Shown here piece by piece: positions 1-11,800 of a DNA stretch of 64,000 bases (position 1 is its first letter; each line of letters begins with the position of its first letter). The notes under the pieces were generated by a model, which saw only the letters and a list, made by a program, of their open reading frames with translations, had not been told where the DNA came from and did no database searches. The position numbers and the translations under genes were made by a program. The DNA lies in assembly GCA_949130485.1 (NCBI GenBank), contig OX422185.1, positions 12,183,118-12,247,117 of the forward strand, read 5' to 3'. This stretch comes from Agelas oroides. Taxonomy: Eukaryota > Porifera > Demospongiae > Agelasida > Agelasidae.

Positions 1-345
1 AGACGGACAAGACGGACAGACGGACAAGACGGACAAGACGGAAAAGACAGACAGACGGACAAGACGGACAAGACGGTCAAGACGGACAAGACGGATAAAA
101 CGGACAAGACGGACAAGACGGACAGATGTAGAAGACGGACAAGACGGACAAGACTGACAAGACGGACAAGACGGACAAGAAGGAGAGACGGACAAGACGG
201 ACAAGACGGACAAGACGGACAGATGGACAAGACGGACAGACGGACAAGGTGGACAAGACGGGAAAGACGGAAAAGACGGACAGACGGACAAGACGGACAA
301 GACGGACAAGACGGTCAAGACGGTCAAGACGGACAAGACGGACAA
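1..345 (+). repeat. TR1a: GACGGACAA simple satellite, CpG-rich part
   Basis: Tandem 8-9 bp units, mainly GACGGACAA and GACGGACA, fill this stretch and run off the left edge of the window. The + strand is made of G, A and C with very few T bases, so frames stay open without coding meaning. Nearly every unit holds a CpG. There are short interruptions near 121-135 and 180-190. It belongs to the GACA class of simple repeats. I see no gene or regulatory element in it. Confidence 0.95.
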
Positions 346-774
346 GACAGACAAGACAGACAGACAAAACAGACAAGACAGACAGACAGACAGGACAGAC
401 AAGACAGACAGTCAAGACAGATAAGATAGACAGACAGACAAGACAGACAGACAAGACAGACAGGACAGGCAGACAGACAGTCAAGACAGAGAAGACAGAC
501 AGACAGACAAGACAGACAAGACAGACAGACAGACAGACAAGACAGACCAGACAGAGAGAGAAAGACAGACAGGACAGACAGACAAGTCAGACAAGACAGA
601 CAAAAGAGACAGACAGACAAGACGGACAGACAAGAGACAGACAGACAAGACAGACAGACAAGACACACAGGATAGACAGACAGAAAAGACAGAGAGACAG
701 ACTAGACAGACCAGACAGACAGACAGACAAGACTGACAAGACAGACAGACAGACAAGACAGACAGGACAGGCAG
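346..774 (+). repeat. TR1b: GACAGACA / GACAGACAA simple satellite, CpG-poor part
   Basis: This continues TR1a with the same 8-9 bp rhythm, but CGG has become CAG in almost every unit. The only CpG I see is in a single GACGGACA unit near 621-628. Minor variants include GACAGGCA, GACAGAGA and GATAGACA. The array stops at about 774, where TR2 begins with CACTATACCATTGCTAG, a sequence that recurs inside TR2 (for example near 5273 and 8093). The joint shares only a few bases of homology (ACA). Confidence 0.95.
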
Positions 775-2739
775 ACACTATACCATTGCTAGTCCTGGCT
801 ATACTTGTCTACTACAATCTACCTTGGCACTACTACATCCTACCATGGATCCACGTGACTCTACTTGACTCTACTACACTCTACCATGGCTCTACCTGGC
901 TCTACAACATTCTACCAGACTCTACTTTGCTCTACTTGAGTCCACTACACTCTACCTTGGCTCTACTTGGCTCTACTTGTCTCTACTAAATTGTACCATA
1001 GCTCTACTTGTCTCCATACGACTCTCCTGCATCCTACCATAGCTTCGTGACTCTGTATGCCTCTAGTACATTCTACCATGGCTCTACTTGACTCTACGTG
1101 ACTCTACTATATTCTGCCATGGCTCTACTTCACTCTACTTAACTGTACTAAACTCTACCTTAGCTCTACTACATTCCAACATGGCTCCAAGTGAACCAAC
1201 TTGACTCAACTACACACTACCATGGCTCTACCTTGTTCTACAACATTCTACCATGGCTCTCCTTGACTCTACATGACTCTACTACATTCTACCATGGCTA
1301 TACTTGACTCTACTTGAGTCTACTACACGCTATCACGGCTCTACTTGTCTCTACTTGAGTCCACTACACTCTACCTTGACTCTACTTGGCTCTACTTGAC
1401 TCTACTACAATCTACCACGGCTCTACTCCATTGTATATCATGGCTCTACTTCACACTACATGACTCTACTACATTCTACCATGGCTCTACTTGACTCTAC
1501 TACACTCTACCATGGCTCTACTCCATAGTACCATGTCACTACTTGACACTACATGACTGTACTACATTCTACCATGGCTCTACTTGACTCTACTACACTC
1601 TACCATGACTCTACTTGACTCTACGTGACTCTACCACACTCTACCGTGGCTCTACTTGGCTCTACTTGACTCTACTACACGCTACCATGGCTCTACTCCA
1701 TTGTACCATGGCTCTACTTGACACTACATGACTCTACTGCATTAATTCTACCATGGCTCTACTTGACTCTACTACACTATACCATTGCTAGACCTGGTGC
1801 TACTTGTCTCTACTACACTCTACCTTAGCTCTACTACATCCTACCATGGATCCACGTGACTCTACTTGACTCTCCTACACTCTACCGTGGCTCTATCTGG
1901 CTCTACTACATTCTACCATGGCTCTACATGACTCTACGTGACTCCACCACACTCTACCATGGCTCTACGTTGCTCTACTTTACTCTACTACACCTTACCA
2001 TGGCTCTACTTGACTCTACTTTACTCTACTACATTCTGCCATGGTTCTACTCGACTCTACTTGACTTTACTACACTCTACTTTGGCGCTACTACATTCTA
2101 CCATGGATCCACGTGACTCTACATGACTCTACTACACTCTACCATGGCTCTACCTGGCTCTACTACATTCTATCATGGCTCTACTTTGCTCTACTTGAGT
2201 CCACTACACTCTACCTTGGTTCTACTTGGCTCTGCTTGACTCTACTAAACTCTACCATGGCTCTACTTGACTCTACTTTACTCTACTACATTCCGCCATG
2301 GCTCTACTTGACGCTACTTGACTTTACTACACTCTACCTTGGCTCTACTCCATTGTACCATGGTTCTACTTGACACTACATGACTCTACTACATTCTACC
2401 ATGGTTCTACTTGACTCTACTACACTCTACGTTGCCTCTACGTGGCTCTACTTGTCTGTACTGCACTATATCAATGCTAGACCTGGCTCTACTTGTCTCT
2501 GCTACACTTTACCTTGGTTCTACTACATCCTACCATGGATCCACGTGACTCTACTTGACTCTACTACACTCTACCATTGCTCTACCTGATTCTACTACAT
2601 TCTAGCATGGGTCTACTTGACTCTACATGACTCTGCTATATTCTACCATGGCTCTACTTGACCCTACTTGAGTCCACTACACCCTACCTTCGCTCTACTT
2701 GGCTCTACGTGATTGTACTACACTCTACCATGGCTCTAC

Positions 2740-5700
2740 TTAGCTCTACTTGACTCTACTACACTCTACCGTGTGTCTACTACATTCTACCATGTATCCA
2801 CGGGACTCTACGTGACTCTACTGCATTCTACCATAGATCTACTTGAATCTGTATCCCTCTACTACATTCTACCATGGCTCTACTTGACTCTACTTGACTC
2901 TACTACATTTTGCCGTGGCTCTACTTGACTCTACTTGACTGTACTACACTCTACCTTCACTCTACTACATTCTACCGTGGCTCCACGTGACTCTCCTTGA
3001 CTCTGCTGCATTCTACCATTGCTCTACCTGGCTCTAATATATTCTACCATGGCTATACTTGGCTCTACATGACTCTACTACATGCTACTGTGGCTCTACT
3101 TGACTCTACTACACGCTACCATGGCTCTACTCCATTGCACCATGGCTCTACTTGACACTACATGACTCTACTACATTCTACCATGGCTCTACTTGACTCT
3201 ACTACATTCTACCCTGTCTCTACTTCACTCTACATGACTCTACTACATTCTACCATGGCTCTACTTGACTCTACTTGACTCTACTACACTCTACCATGGC
3301 TCTACTTTCCTCTACTTGAGTCCTCTACACTCTACCTTGGCTCTACTTGCCTCTACTTGACTCTACTACACTCTACCATGTCTCTACTACATTCTACCAT
3401 GCCTCCACATGACTCTACGTGACTCTACTGCATTCTACCATAGCTCAACATGACTCTACTTGACTCTACTATATTCTGCCATGGCTTTAGTTGACTCTAC
3501 TTGACTGTACTACACTCTTTCTTGGCTCTACTACATTCTAACATGGCTCCAAGTGACTCCACTGTACTACACACTACCATGGCTCTACCATGGCTCTACC
3601 TTGCTCTATTACATTCTTCCATGGCTCTACTTGACACTAATTTATTCTACTAAATGCAACCATGGCTCTTCTTGACTCTAATACACTCTACCATGGCACT
3701 ACATGGCTCTACTTGACTCTACTACACACTATCATGGCTCTACTTGGCTCTACTTGATTCTACTACACTCTACCATGGCCCTACTTGTCTCTACTTGACT
3801 GCACTACACTGTACCATGTTTCTACTACATTATACCATGGCTCCACGTGACTCTACTTGACTCTACTACATTCTACGATAGTTCTACTTGATTCTGTATA
3901 CCTCTACTACATTCTACCATGGCTCTAATTGACTCTACATGACTCTACTACATTCTACCATGGCTCTACTTGACTCTACTTGACTCTACTACACTCTATC
4001 ATGACTATACTCCATTGTACCATTGCTGTACTTGACACAAGATGACTCTACTACATTCTACCATAGCTCTACTTGACTCTACTACACTCTACGATGGCTC
4101 TACTTGGCTCTACTTGACTCTACTACAATATACCTTTACTAGTCCTGGCTCTACTTGTCTACTACATTCTACCTTCGCGCTACTACATCCTACCATGGAT
4201 CGACGTGACTCTACTTCACTCTACTACACTCTACCATGGCTCTACCTGGCTCTACTACATTCTCCCATGGCACTACTTTGCTCTGCTTGAGTCCAATTCA
4301 CTCTACCTTGGCTCTACTTGGCTCTATTTGACTCTACTAAACTCTACCATGGCTCTACTGGGCTCTATGTGACTCTAATACAGTCTACCATGGCTCTACT
4401 TGGATCTACTTGACTCTACTACATTCTACCATAGTTATACTTATCTCTATATGACTCTACTACATTCTACCATAGCTCTACTTGACTCTGTATGCCTCTA
4501 CTACATTCTACCATGGCTCTTCTTGACCCTACTTGACTCTCCTACACACTCCCATCGCTCTATTTGGCTCTACTACACTCTACCATGTCTCTACTTGGCT
4601 CTACGTGACTCTACTACACTCTACCATTGCTCTACTTCACACTACATGACTTTACTACATTCTACAACCGCTTTACTTGACTCTACTACACACTACGATG
4701 CCTCTACTTGGCTCTACTTGACTCTACTACACTCTACCTCGGCACTACTTGGCTCTACTTGACGCTACTACACTCTACCATGTCTCTACTACATTCTACC
4801 CTGGCTCCACGTTACTCTACGTGACTTTACTACATTCTACCATAGCTCTACTTCACTCTGTATGCCTCTACTACATTCTTCCATGGCTCTACTTGACGCT
4901 ACTTGACTCTACTACATTCTGCCATGGCTCTACTTGACTCTACTTGACTACTACACTCTACCTTGCTCTACTACATTCTACCATGGCTCCACGTGACTCT
5001 ATTTGACTCTACTGCATTCTACCATGGTTCTACCTGGCTCTACTACATTCTACCATGGCGCTACGTGGTACTACATGACTCTACTACATGCTACCGTGGC
5101 TCTACTTGGCTCTACATGACTCTACTACACTCTACCATGGCTCTACTCCATTGTACCATCGCTGTACTTGACACTACATGACTCTACCACATTCTACCAT
5201 GGCTCTACTTGACTCTACTACACTCTACAATGGCTCTACTGGGCTCTACTTGACTCTACTTGACTCTACTACACTATACCATTGCTAGTGCTGGCTCTAC
5301 TTGTCTACTACACTCTACCTTGCCGTTACTATACATCCTACCATGGATCCACGTGACTCTACTTGACTCTCCTACACTCTACCATGGCTCTACCTTGCTC
5401 TACTACATTCTACAATAGCTCTACTTGACTCTACTTGACTCTACTACACTCTATGATGGCTCTACTTGGCTCTACTTGACTCTACTACATTCTACTATGG
5501 CTCTACTCCATTGTATATCATGGCTCTACTTCACTCTACATGACTCTACTACATTCTACCATGGCTCTACTTGACTCTACTACGCTCTACCATGGCTGAA
5601 CTTGGCTCTACTTGATTCTACTACACTCTACCATGGCTCTACTCCATTCTACCATGGCTCTACTTGACATTACATGATTCTACTCAATGCTACCATGGCT

Positions 5701-5900
5701 CTTCGTGATTTAACTTGACTCTCCTACACTCTACCATTGCTCTACTTGGCTTTACTACACTCTACCATGGCTCTACTTGGCTCTACTTACTTGACTCTAC
5801 TACACTCAACCATGGCTCTACTTGTCTCTACTTGACTGTACTACACTCTACCATGTCTCTACTACATTCTACCATAACTCCACGTGACTCTACTTGACTC
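2740..5900 (+). repeat. Left-block segmental duplication, copy 1
   Basis: This segment is collinear with about 6205-8736. Diagnostic matches include ACCATGTATCCACGGGA (2800 and 6254 regions), the GGCTTTAGTTGAC variant (3484 and 6771 regions), GCACTACACTGTACC-type sequence before 3818, and CACTACGATGCCTC (4691 and 7546). The offset between copies is not constant: about 3463, 3283, 3408, 2855 and then 2821-2837. This shows indels since duplication. Copy 1 has about 180 bp near 3285-3465 and about 550 bp near 4010-4650 that copy 2 lacks. Confidence 0.75.
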
Positions 5901-6200
5901 GACTACATTCTACGATAGCTCTACTTGACTCTGTATACCTCTACTACATTCTACCATGGTTCTACTTGACTCTACCTGACTGTACTACACTCTAGCTTGG
6001 CTCTACTACATTCTACCATGGCTCCACGTGACTCTACTTGACTCTACTACACTCTACCCTTACTCTACTTGGCTCTACATGACTCTACTACACCCTAGCA
6101 TGGCTCTACTCCATTGTACCATGGCTCTACTTGATACTACATGACTCTACTACATTCTACCATGGGTCTACTTGAATCTACTACACTCTACCTTGGCTCT
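4010..6200 (+). repeat. Inverted-repeat arm, left
   Basis: This segment reappears inverted at about 11300-13420. Shared rare variants occur in the same order: ACAATATACCTTT (near 4126), ACCTTCGCGCTAC (4171), ATTCTCCCATGG (4259), the CATCGCTC unit preceding TATTTGGC (near 4552), CTGGGCTC (5238), GCTACTATACATCC-like sequence (5326), CTTCGTGATTTAA (5703), a TAGCTTGGC unit (5993) and CCATGGGTCTAC (6160). This excludes chance similarity of the common unit. Confidence 0.85.
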
Positions 6201-6204
6201 ACTT

Positions 6205-8736
6205 GGCTCTACTTGACACTACTACACTCTACCATGTGTCTACTACATTCTACCATGTATCCACGGGACCCTACGTGACTCTACTGCATTCTACCATAGA
6301 TCTACTTGACTCTGTATCCCTCTACTACATTCTACCATGGCTCTACTTGACTCTACTTGACTCTACTACATTCTGCCGTGGCTCTACTTGACTTTACTTG
6401 ACTGTACTACACTCTACCTTCACTCTACTACATTCTACCATGGCTCCACGTGACTCTCCTTCACTCTGCTGCATTCTACCATTGCTCTACCTGGCTCTAA
6501 TACATTCTACCATGGCTATACTTGGCTCTACATGACTCTACTACATGCTACCGTGGCTCTACTTGACTCTACTACACGCTACCATGGCTCTACTCCATTG
6601 CACCATGGCTCTACTTGACACTACATGACTCTACTACATTCTACCATGGCTCTACTTGACTCTACTACATTCTACCCTGTCTCTACTTGACTCTACATGA
6701 CTCTACTACATTCTACCGTGGCTCTACTTGACTCTACTTGACTCTACTATATTCTGCCATGGCTTTAGTTGACTCTACTTGACTGTACTACACTCTTCCT
6801 TGGCTCTACTACATTCTAACATGGCTCCAAGTGACTCTACTTCACTCTACTACACACTACCATGGCTCTACCATGGCTCTACCTTGCTCTATTACATTCT
6901 TCCATGGCTCTACTTGACACTACATTATTCTACTAAATGCAACCATGGCTCTTCTTGACTCTATTACACTCTACCATGGGACTACATGGCTCTACTTGAC
7001 TCTACTACACACTACCATGGCTCTACTTGGCTCTACTTGATTCTACTACACTCTACCATGGCTCTACTTGTCTCTACTTGACTGTACTACACTGTACCAT
7101 GCTGTCTGTCCTGTCTGTCTTGTCTGTCTGTCTTGTCTGTCTGTCCTGTCTGTCTTGTCTGTCTGTCTTGTCTGTCTGTCTTGTCTGTCTTGTCTGTCTG
7201 TCTTGTCTGTCTTATCTGTCTGTCTGTCTCCACTACATTATACCATGGCTCCAAGTGACTCTACTTGACTCTACTACATTCTACGATAGCTCTACTTGAC
7301 TCTGTATACCTCTACTACACTCTACCATGGCTCTACTTGACTCTACATGACTCTACTACATTCTACCATGGCTCTACTTGACTCTACTTGACGCTACCAC
7401 ACTCTATCATGGCTGTACTTGACTCTTATACACTCTACAATGGCTCTACTTGGCTCTACTTGACTCTACTACACTCTATCATGGATCTACTTGACACTAC
7501 GTGACTCTATTACATTCTACCATGGCTCTACTTGACTCTACTACACACTACGATGCCTCTACTTGGCTCTACTTGACTCTACTACACTCTACCTTGGCAT
7601 TACATGGCTCTACTGGACTCTACTACACTCTACCATGTCTCTACTACATTCTACCATAGCTCTACTTGACTCTGTATGCCTCTACTACATTCTACCATGG
7701 CTCTACTTGACGCTACTTGCATGACTCTACTACATTCTGTCATGGCACTACTTGACTCTACTTGACTGTACTACACTCTACCTTGGCTCTCCTACATTCT
7801 ACCATGGCTCCACGTGACTCTACTTGACTCTACTGCATTCTACCATGGTTCTACCTGGCTCTACTACATTCTACCATGGCGCTACTTGGTACTATATGAC
7901 TCTACTACATGCTACCGTGGCTCTACTTGGCTCTACATGATTCTACTACACTCTACCATGGCTCTACTCCATTGTACCATCGCTGTACTTGACACTACAT
8001 AACTCTACCACATTCTACCATGGCTCTACTTGACTCTACTACACTCTACGATGGCTCTACTGGGCTCTACTTGACTCTACTTGACTCTACTACACTATAC
8101 CATTGCTAGTCCTGGCTCTACTTGTCTACTACACTCTACCTTGGCGCTACTATACATCCTACCATGGATCCACGTGACTCTACTTGACTCTCCTACACTC
8201 TACCATGGCTCTACCTTGCTCTACTACATTCTACAATAGCTCTACTTGACTCTACTTGACTCTACTTCACTCTACTACACTCTATGATGGCTCTACTTGG
8301 CTCTACTTGACTCTACTACATTCTACCATGGCTCTACTCCATTGTATATCATGGCTCTACTTCATTCTACATGACTCTACTACATTCTACCATGGCTCTA
8401 CTTGACTCTACTACGCTCTACCATGGCTGAACTTGGCTCTACTTGATTCTACTACACTCTACCATGGCTCTACTCCATTCTACCATGGCTCTACTTGACA
8501 TTCCATAATTCTACTCAATGCTACCATGGTTCTTCGTGATTTAACTTGACTATCCTACACTCTACCATTGCTCTACTTGGCTTTACTACACTCTACCACG
8601 GCTCTACTTGGCTTTACTTGGCTCTACTTGACTCTACTACACTCAACCATGGCTCTACTTGTCTCTACTTGACTGTACTACACTCTACCTTGGCTCTACT
8701 ACATTCTACTACGGCTCCACGTGACTCTACTTGACT
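6205..8736 (+). repeat. Left-block segmental duplication, copy 2
   Basis: This is the partner of 2740-5900. It lacks two stretches of copy 1 and has gained a TR1-type patch at 7102-7231. Its right half (about 7530-8736) matches 4650-5900 closely, including the GCTCTACTGGGCTCTAC variant and the CTTCGTGATTTAAC variant near 8533 (5704 in copy 1). It ends just before the inversion joint. Confidence 0.75.
7102..7231 (-). repeat. TR1-type patch inserted in TR2
   Basis: About 130 bp of CTGTCTGTC / CTTGTCTGTCTGTC, the reverse complement of TR1b (GACAGACA, GACAGACAAG, GACAGGACAG). It has no CpG, so it matches TR1b rather than TR1a. It interrupts TR2 between GTACCATG (ends 7101) and ACTACATTATACC (from 7232). 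The duplicate locus at 3811-3836 has GTACCATG, then only five bases (3819-3823), then the same ACTACATTATACC, so it serves as an unfilled site. I see no target-site duplication or transposon ends. Confidence 0.92.
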
Positions 8737-8787
8737 CTACTGCATTCTACCATGGCTCTACCTGCCTCTACTACATTCTACCAGGGT

Positions 8788-8846
8788 TCTACTTGGCTCT
8801 ACATGACTCTACTACAGTGTAGTAGAGTCAAGTAGAGCCAAGTAGA
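8788..8846. other. Palindromic inversion joint of TR2
   Basis: The left arm is 8788-8816 and the right arm 8818-8846, around a single G at 8817. The inner 13 bp (TGACTCTACTACA and TGTAGTAGAGTCA) pair perfectly. After one mismatch another 15 bp pair, giving 28 of 29. Left of it TR2 reads on the + strand; right of it TR2 reads on the - strand. Any inverted junction of a periodic array can be aligned as a palindrome, but here the centre is only 1 bp wide, so the two arrays meet in exactly mirrored phase. Confidence 0.93.
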
Positions 8847-11800
8847 GGCATCTTAGAGTGTAGTAGAGTCAAGTAGAACCATGGTAGAATTCACTAGAGT
8901 CATGTAGTGTGAAGTAGAACCATGATATACAATGGAGTAGAGCCATGGTACAGTGTAGTAGACCCAAGTAGAGCCAAGTTGAGCCAAGGTAGAGTGTAGT
9001 GGACTCAAGTAGAGACAAGTAGAGCCATGATAGAGTGTAGTAGAGTGAAGTAGAGTCAAGTAGAGCAATGGTAGAGTGTATTAGAGTCAAGTAGAGCCAA
9101 GGTAGAATGTAGCAGAGTCATGTAGTGTGAAGTAGAGCAATGGTAGAGTGTAGTAGAGTCAAGTAGAGCCGAGTAGAGCCAAGGTAGAGTGTAGTGGACT
9201 CAAGTAGAGTCAAGTAGAGCCATGGTAGAATGTAGTAGAGCAAGGTAGAGCCATGGTAGAGTGTAGGAGAGTCAAGTAGAGTCACGTGGATCCATGGTAG
9301 GATGTAGTAGAGCCAAGGTAGGGTTGTAGTAGTGACAAGTAGAGCCAGGTCAAGGAAAGATAAAGTGTAGTAGAGTCGAGTAGAGCCAAGTCGAGCCATC
9401 GTAGAGTGTAGTAGAGTCAAGTAGAGCCATGGTAGAATGTAGTAGAGTTAAGGAGAGTCAAGAAGAGCCATGGTAGAATGTAGTAGAGCAAGGTAGAGCC
9501 ATGGTAGAATGTAGGAGAGTCAAGTAGAGTCACGTGGATCCATGGTAGGATGTAGTAGAGACAAGGTAGAGTGTAGTAGAGACAAGTAGAGCCAGGTCTA
9601 GCAATGATATAGTGTAGTAGAGTCAAGTAGAGCCAAGTAGAGGCATCGTAGAGTGCAGTAGAGTCAAGTAGAACAATGGTAGAATTCAGTAGAGTCATGT
9701 AGTGTGAAGTGGAGCCATGATATACAATGGAGTATAGAGCCATGGTAGAGTGTAGTAGAGCCAAGTAGAGCCAAGGTAGAGTGTAGTGGACTCAAGTAGA
9801 GCCAAGAAGAGTCATGATAGAGTGTAGTAGAGTCAAGTAGAGTCAAGTAGAATATTGGTAGAATGTAGTAGAGTCATGTAGAGTCAAGTAGAGCCATGGT
9901 AGAAAGTAGTAGAGCAAGGTAGAGCCATTGTAGTGTGTAGTAGAGTCACGTGGAGCCATGTTAGAATGTACTAGAGCCATGGTAGAGTGTAGTAGAGTCA
10001 AGTAGAGGCAAGTAGAGCCATCGTAGAGTGTAGTAGAGTCAAGTAGAGCCATGGTAGAATGTAGTAGAGTCATCTAGTGTTAAGTACAGCCATGGTACAA
10101 TGGAGTAGATCCATGATAGAGTGTAGTAGAGTCATGCAGAGCCAAGTAGAGCCACGGTAGTATGTAGTAGAGTCATGTAGTACCATTTAGAGCAATGGTA
10201 GAATGTAGTAGAGTCAAGTAGAGCCATGGTAGAATGTAGTAGAGTCATGTAGTGTGAAGTAGAACCATGATATACAATGGAGTGGAGCCATGGTAGAGTG
10301 TAGTAGAGTAAAGTAGAGCCAAGTAGAGCGAAGATAGAGTGTAGTGGACTCAAGTAGAGCCATGATAGAGTGTAGTAGAGTCAAGTAGAGTCAAGTAGAG
10401 CCATGGTAGAATGTAGTAGAGTCATGTAGAGTCAAGTAGAGCCATGGTAGAATCTAGTAGAGCAAGGTAGAGCCATGGTAGTGTGTAGTAGAGTCTAGTA
10501 GAGTCACGTGGAGCCATGTTAGAATGTAGTAGAGCCAAGGTAGAGTGTAGTACAGTCAAGTAGAGTCAAGTAGAGCCATGGCAGAATGTAGTAGAGTCAT
10601 GTAGAGTCAAGTAGAGCCATGGTACAATGTAGTAGAGACATACAGAGTGAAGTAGAGCTATGGTAGAATGCAGTAGAGTCACGTAGAGTCACGTGGAGCC
10701 ATGGTAGAATGTAGTAGAGACATGGTAGAGTGCAGTAGAGTCAAAGAGAGCCAAGTAGACCCATGGTAGTGTGTAGTAGAGTCAAATAGAGCCATGGTAG
10801 AATGTAGTGGAGTCATGTAGTGTGAAGTAGAGCCATGATACACAATGGAGTAGAGCCATGGTTGAGTGTAGTAGAGTCAAGTAAAGTCAAGTAGAGCCAT
10901 GATAGAGTGTGGTAGAGTCAAGTAGAGTCAAGTAGAGCCATGGTTGAATGTCTTAGAGTCATGTAGAGTCAAGTAGAGCCATGGTTGAATGTATTAGAGT
11001 CATGTAGAGTCAAGAAGAGCCATGGTAGAATGAAGTAGAGCAAGGTAGTGCCATGGTAGAGTGTAGGAGAGTCAAGTAGAGTCACGTGGATCCATGGTAG
11101 GATGTAGAAAGCCAAGGTAGAGTGTAGTAAAGACAAGTAGAGCCAGGTCTAGCAATGATATAGTGTAGTAGAGTCAAGTAGAGCCATGTAGAGCCATCGT
11201 AGAGTGTAGTAGAGTCAAGTAGAGCCATGGTAGAATGTAGTAGAGTCATGTACAGTCAAGTAGAGCCATGGTAGAGTGTAGTAGAGCCAAGTAGAGCCAT
11301 CGTAGGGTGTAGTAGAGTCAAGTAGACCCATGGTAGAATGTAGTAGAGTCATGTAGAATCAAGTAGAGCCATGGTACAATGGAGTAGAGCCATGCTAGAG
11401 TGTAGTAGAGTCATGTAGAGCCAAGTACAGTAATGGTAGAGTGTAGTAGAGTCAAGTAGAGTCACGTGTAGCCATGGTAGAATGTAGTAGAGCCAAGCTA
11501 GGGTGTAGTACAGTCAAGTAGAGTCAAGTAGAACCATGGTAGAATGTAGTAGAGGTATACAGAGTCAAGTAGAGCTATCGTAGAATGTAGTAGAGTCAAT
11601 TAGAGTCACGTGGAGCCATGGTAGAATGTAGTAGAGACATGGTAGTGTGTAGTACAGTCAAGTAGAGACAAGTAGAGCCATGGTTTAGTGTAGTAGAGTC
11701 AAGTAGAGCCAAGTAGAGCCATGGTAGAGTGTAGTAAAGCCAAGTAGAGCAATGGTAGAGTGTAGGAGAGTCAAATTAAATCACGAAGAGCCATGGTAGC

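Larger units (their letters stand above)
775..8816 (+). repeat. TR2 satellite, left forward block (diverged)
   Basis: The unit is about 31 bp, built from sub-monomers CTCTACCATGG, CTCTACTTGA and CTCTACTACA; units of about 41 bp contain an extra CTCTACNNNN. Most units carry CCATGG. Common variants are CCGTGG, CCACGG and ACGATGG at the 11-mer, and CTTGG, CATGA, CGTGA and CCTGG at the 10-mers. A rarer marker unit contains CATTGCTAGACCTGG or CATTGCTAGTCCTGG, and is followed about 50-60 bp later by CCATGGATCCACGTG. Copies here are more diverged from one another than those right of 20 kb. There is no gene in the block. The only foreign sequence is at 7102-7231. Confidence 0.95.

Noticed and set aside
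77..778. Minus-strand open frames rich in Cys, Leu, Ser and Val over TR1
   Set aside because: These are translations of CTGTCTGTC-type repeat in the other strand. Several overlapping frames are open at once, as expected from simple repeats.
249..989. 246-codon open frame, the longest in the window, rich in Arg, Thr, Gln and Asp
   Set aside because: It runs through TR1, whose + strand lacks T and so has almost no stop codons, then passes into TR2 without any change in constraint. It is pure low-complexity repeat translation, with no domain and no start context.
7102..7231. Possible transposon insertion
   Set aside because: The patch is simple repeat of TR1 type with no terminal inverted repeats, no target-site duplication and no coding capacity.
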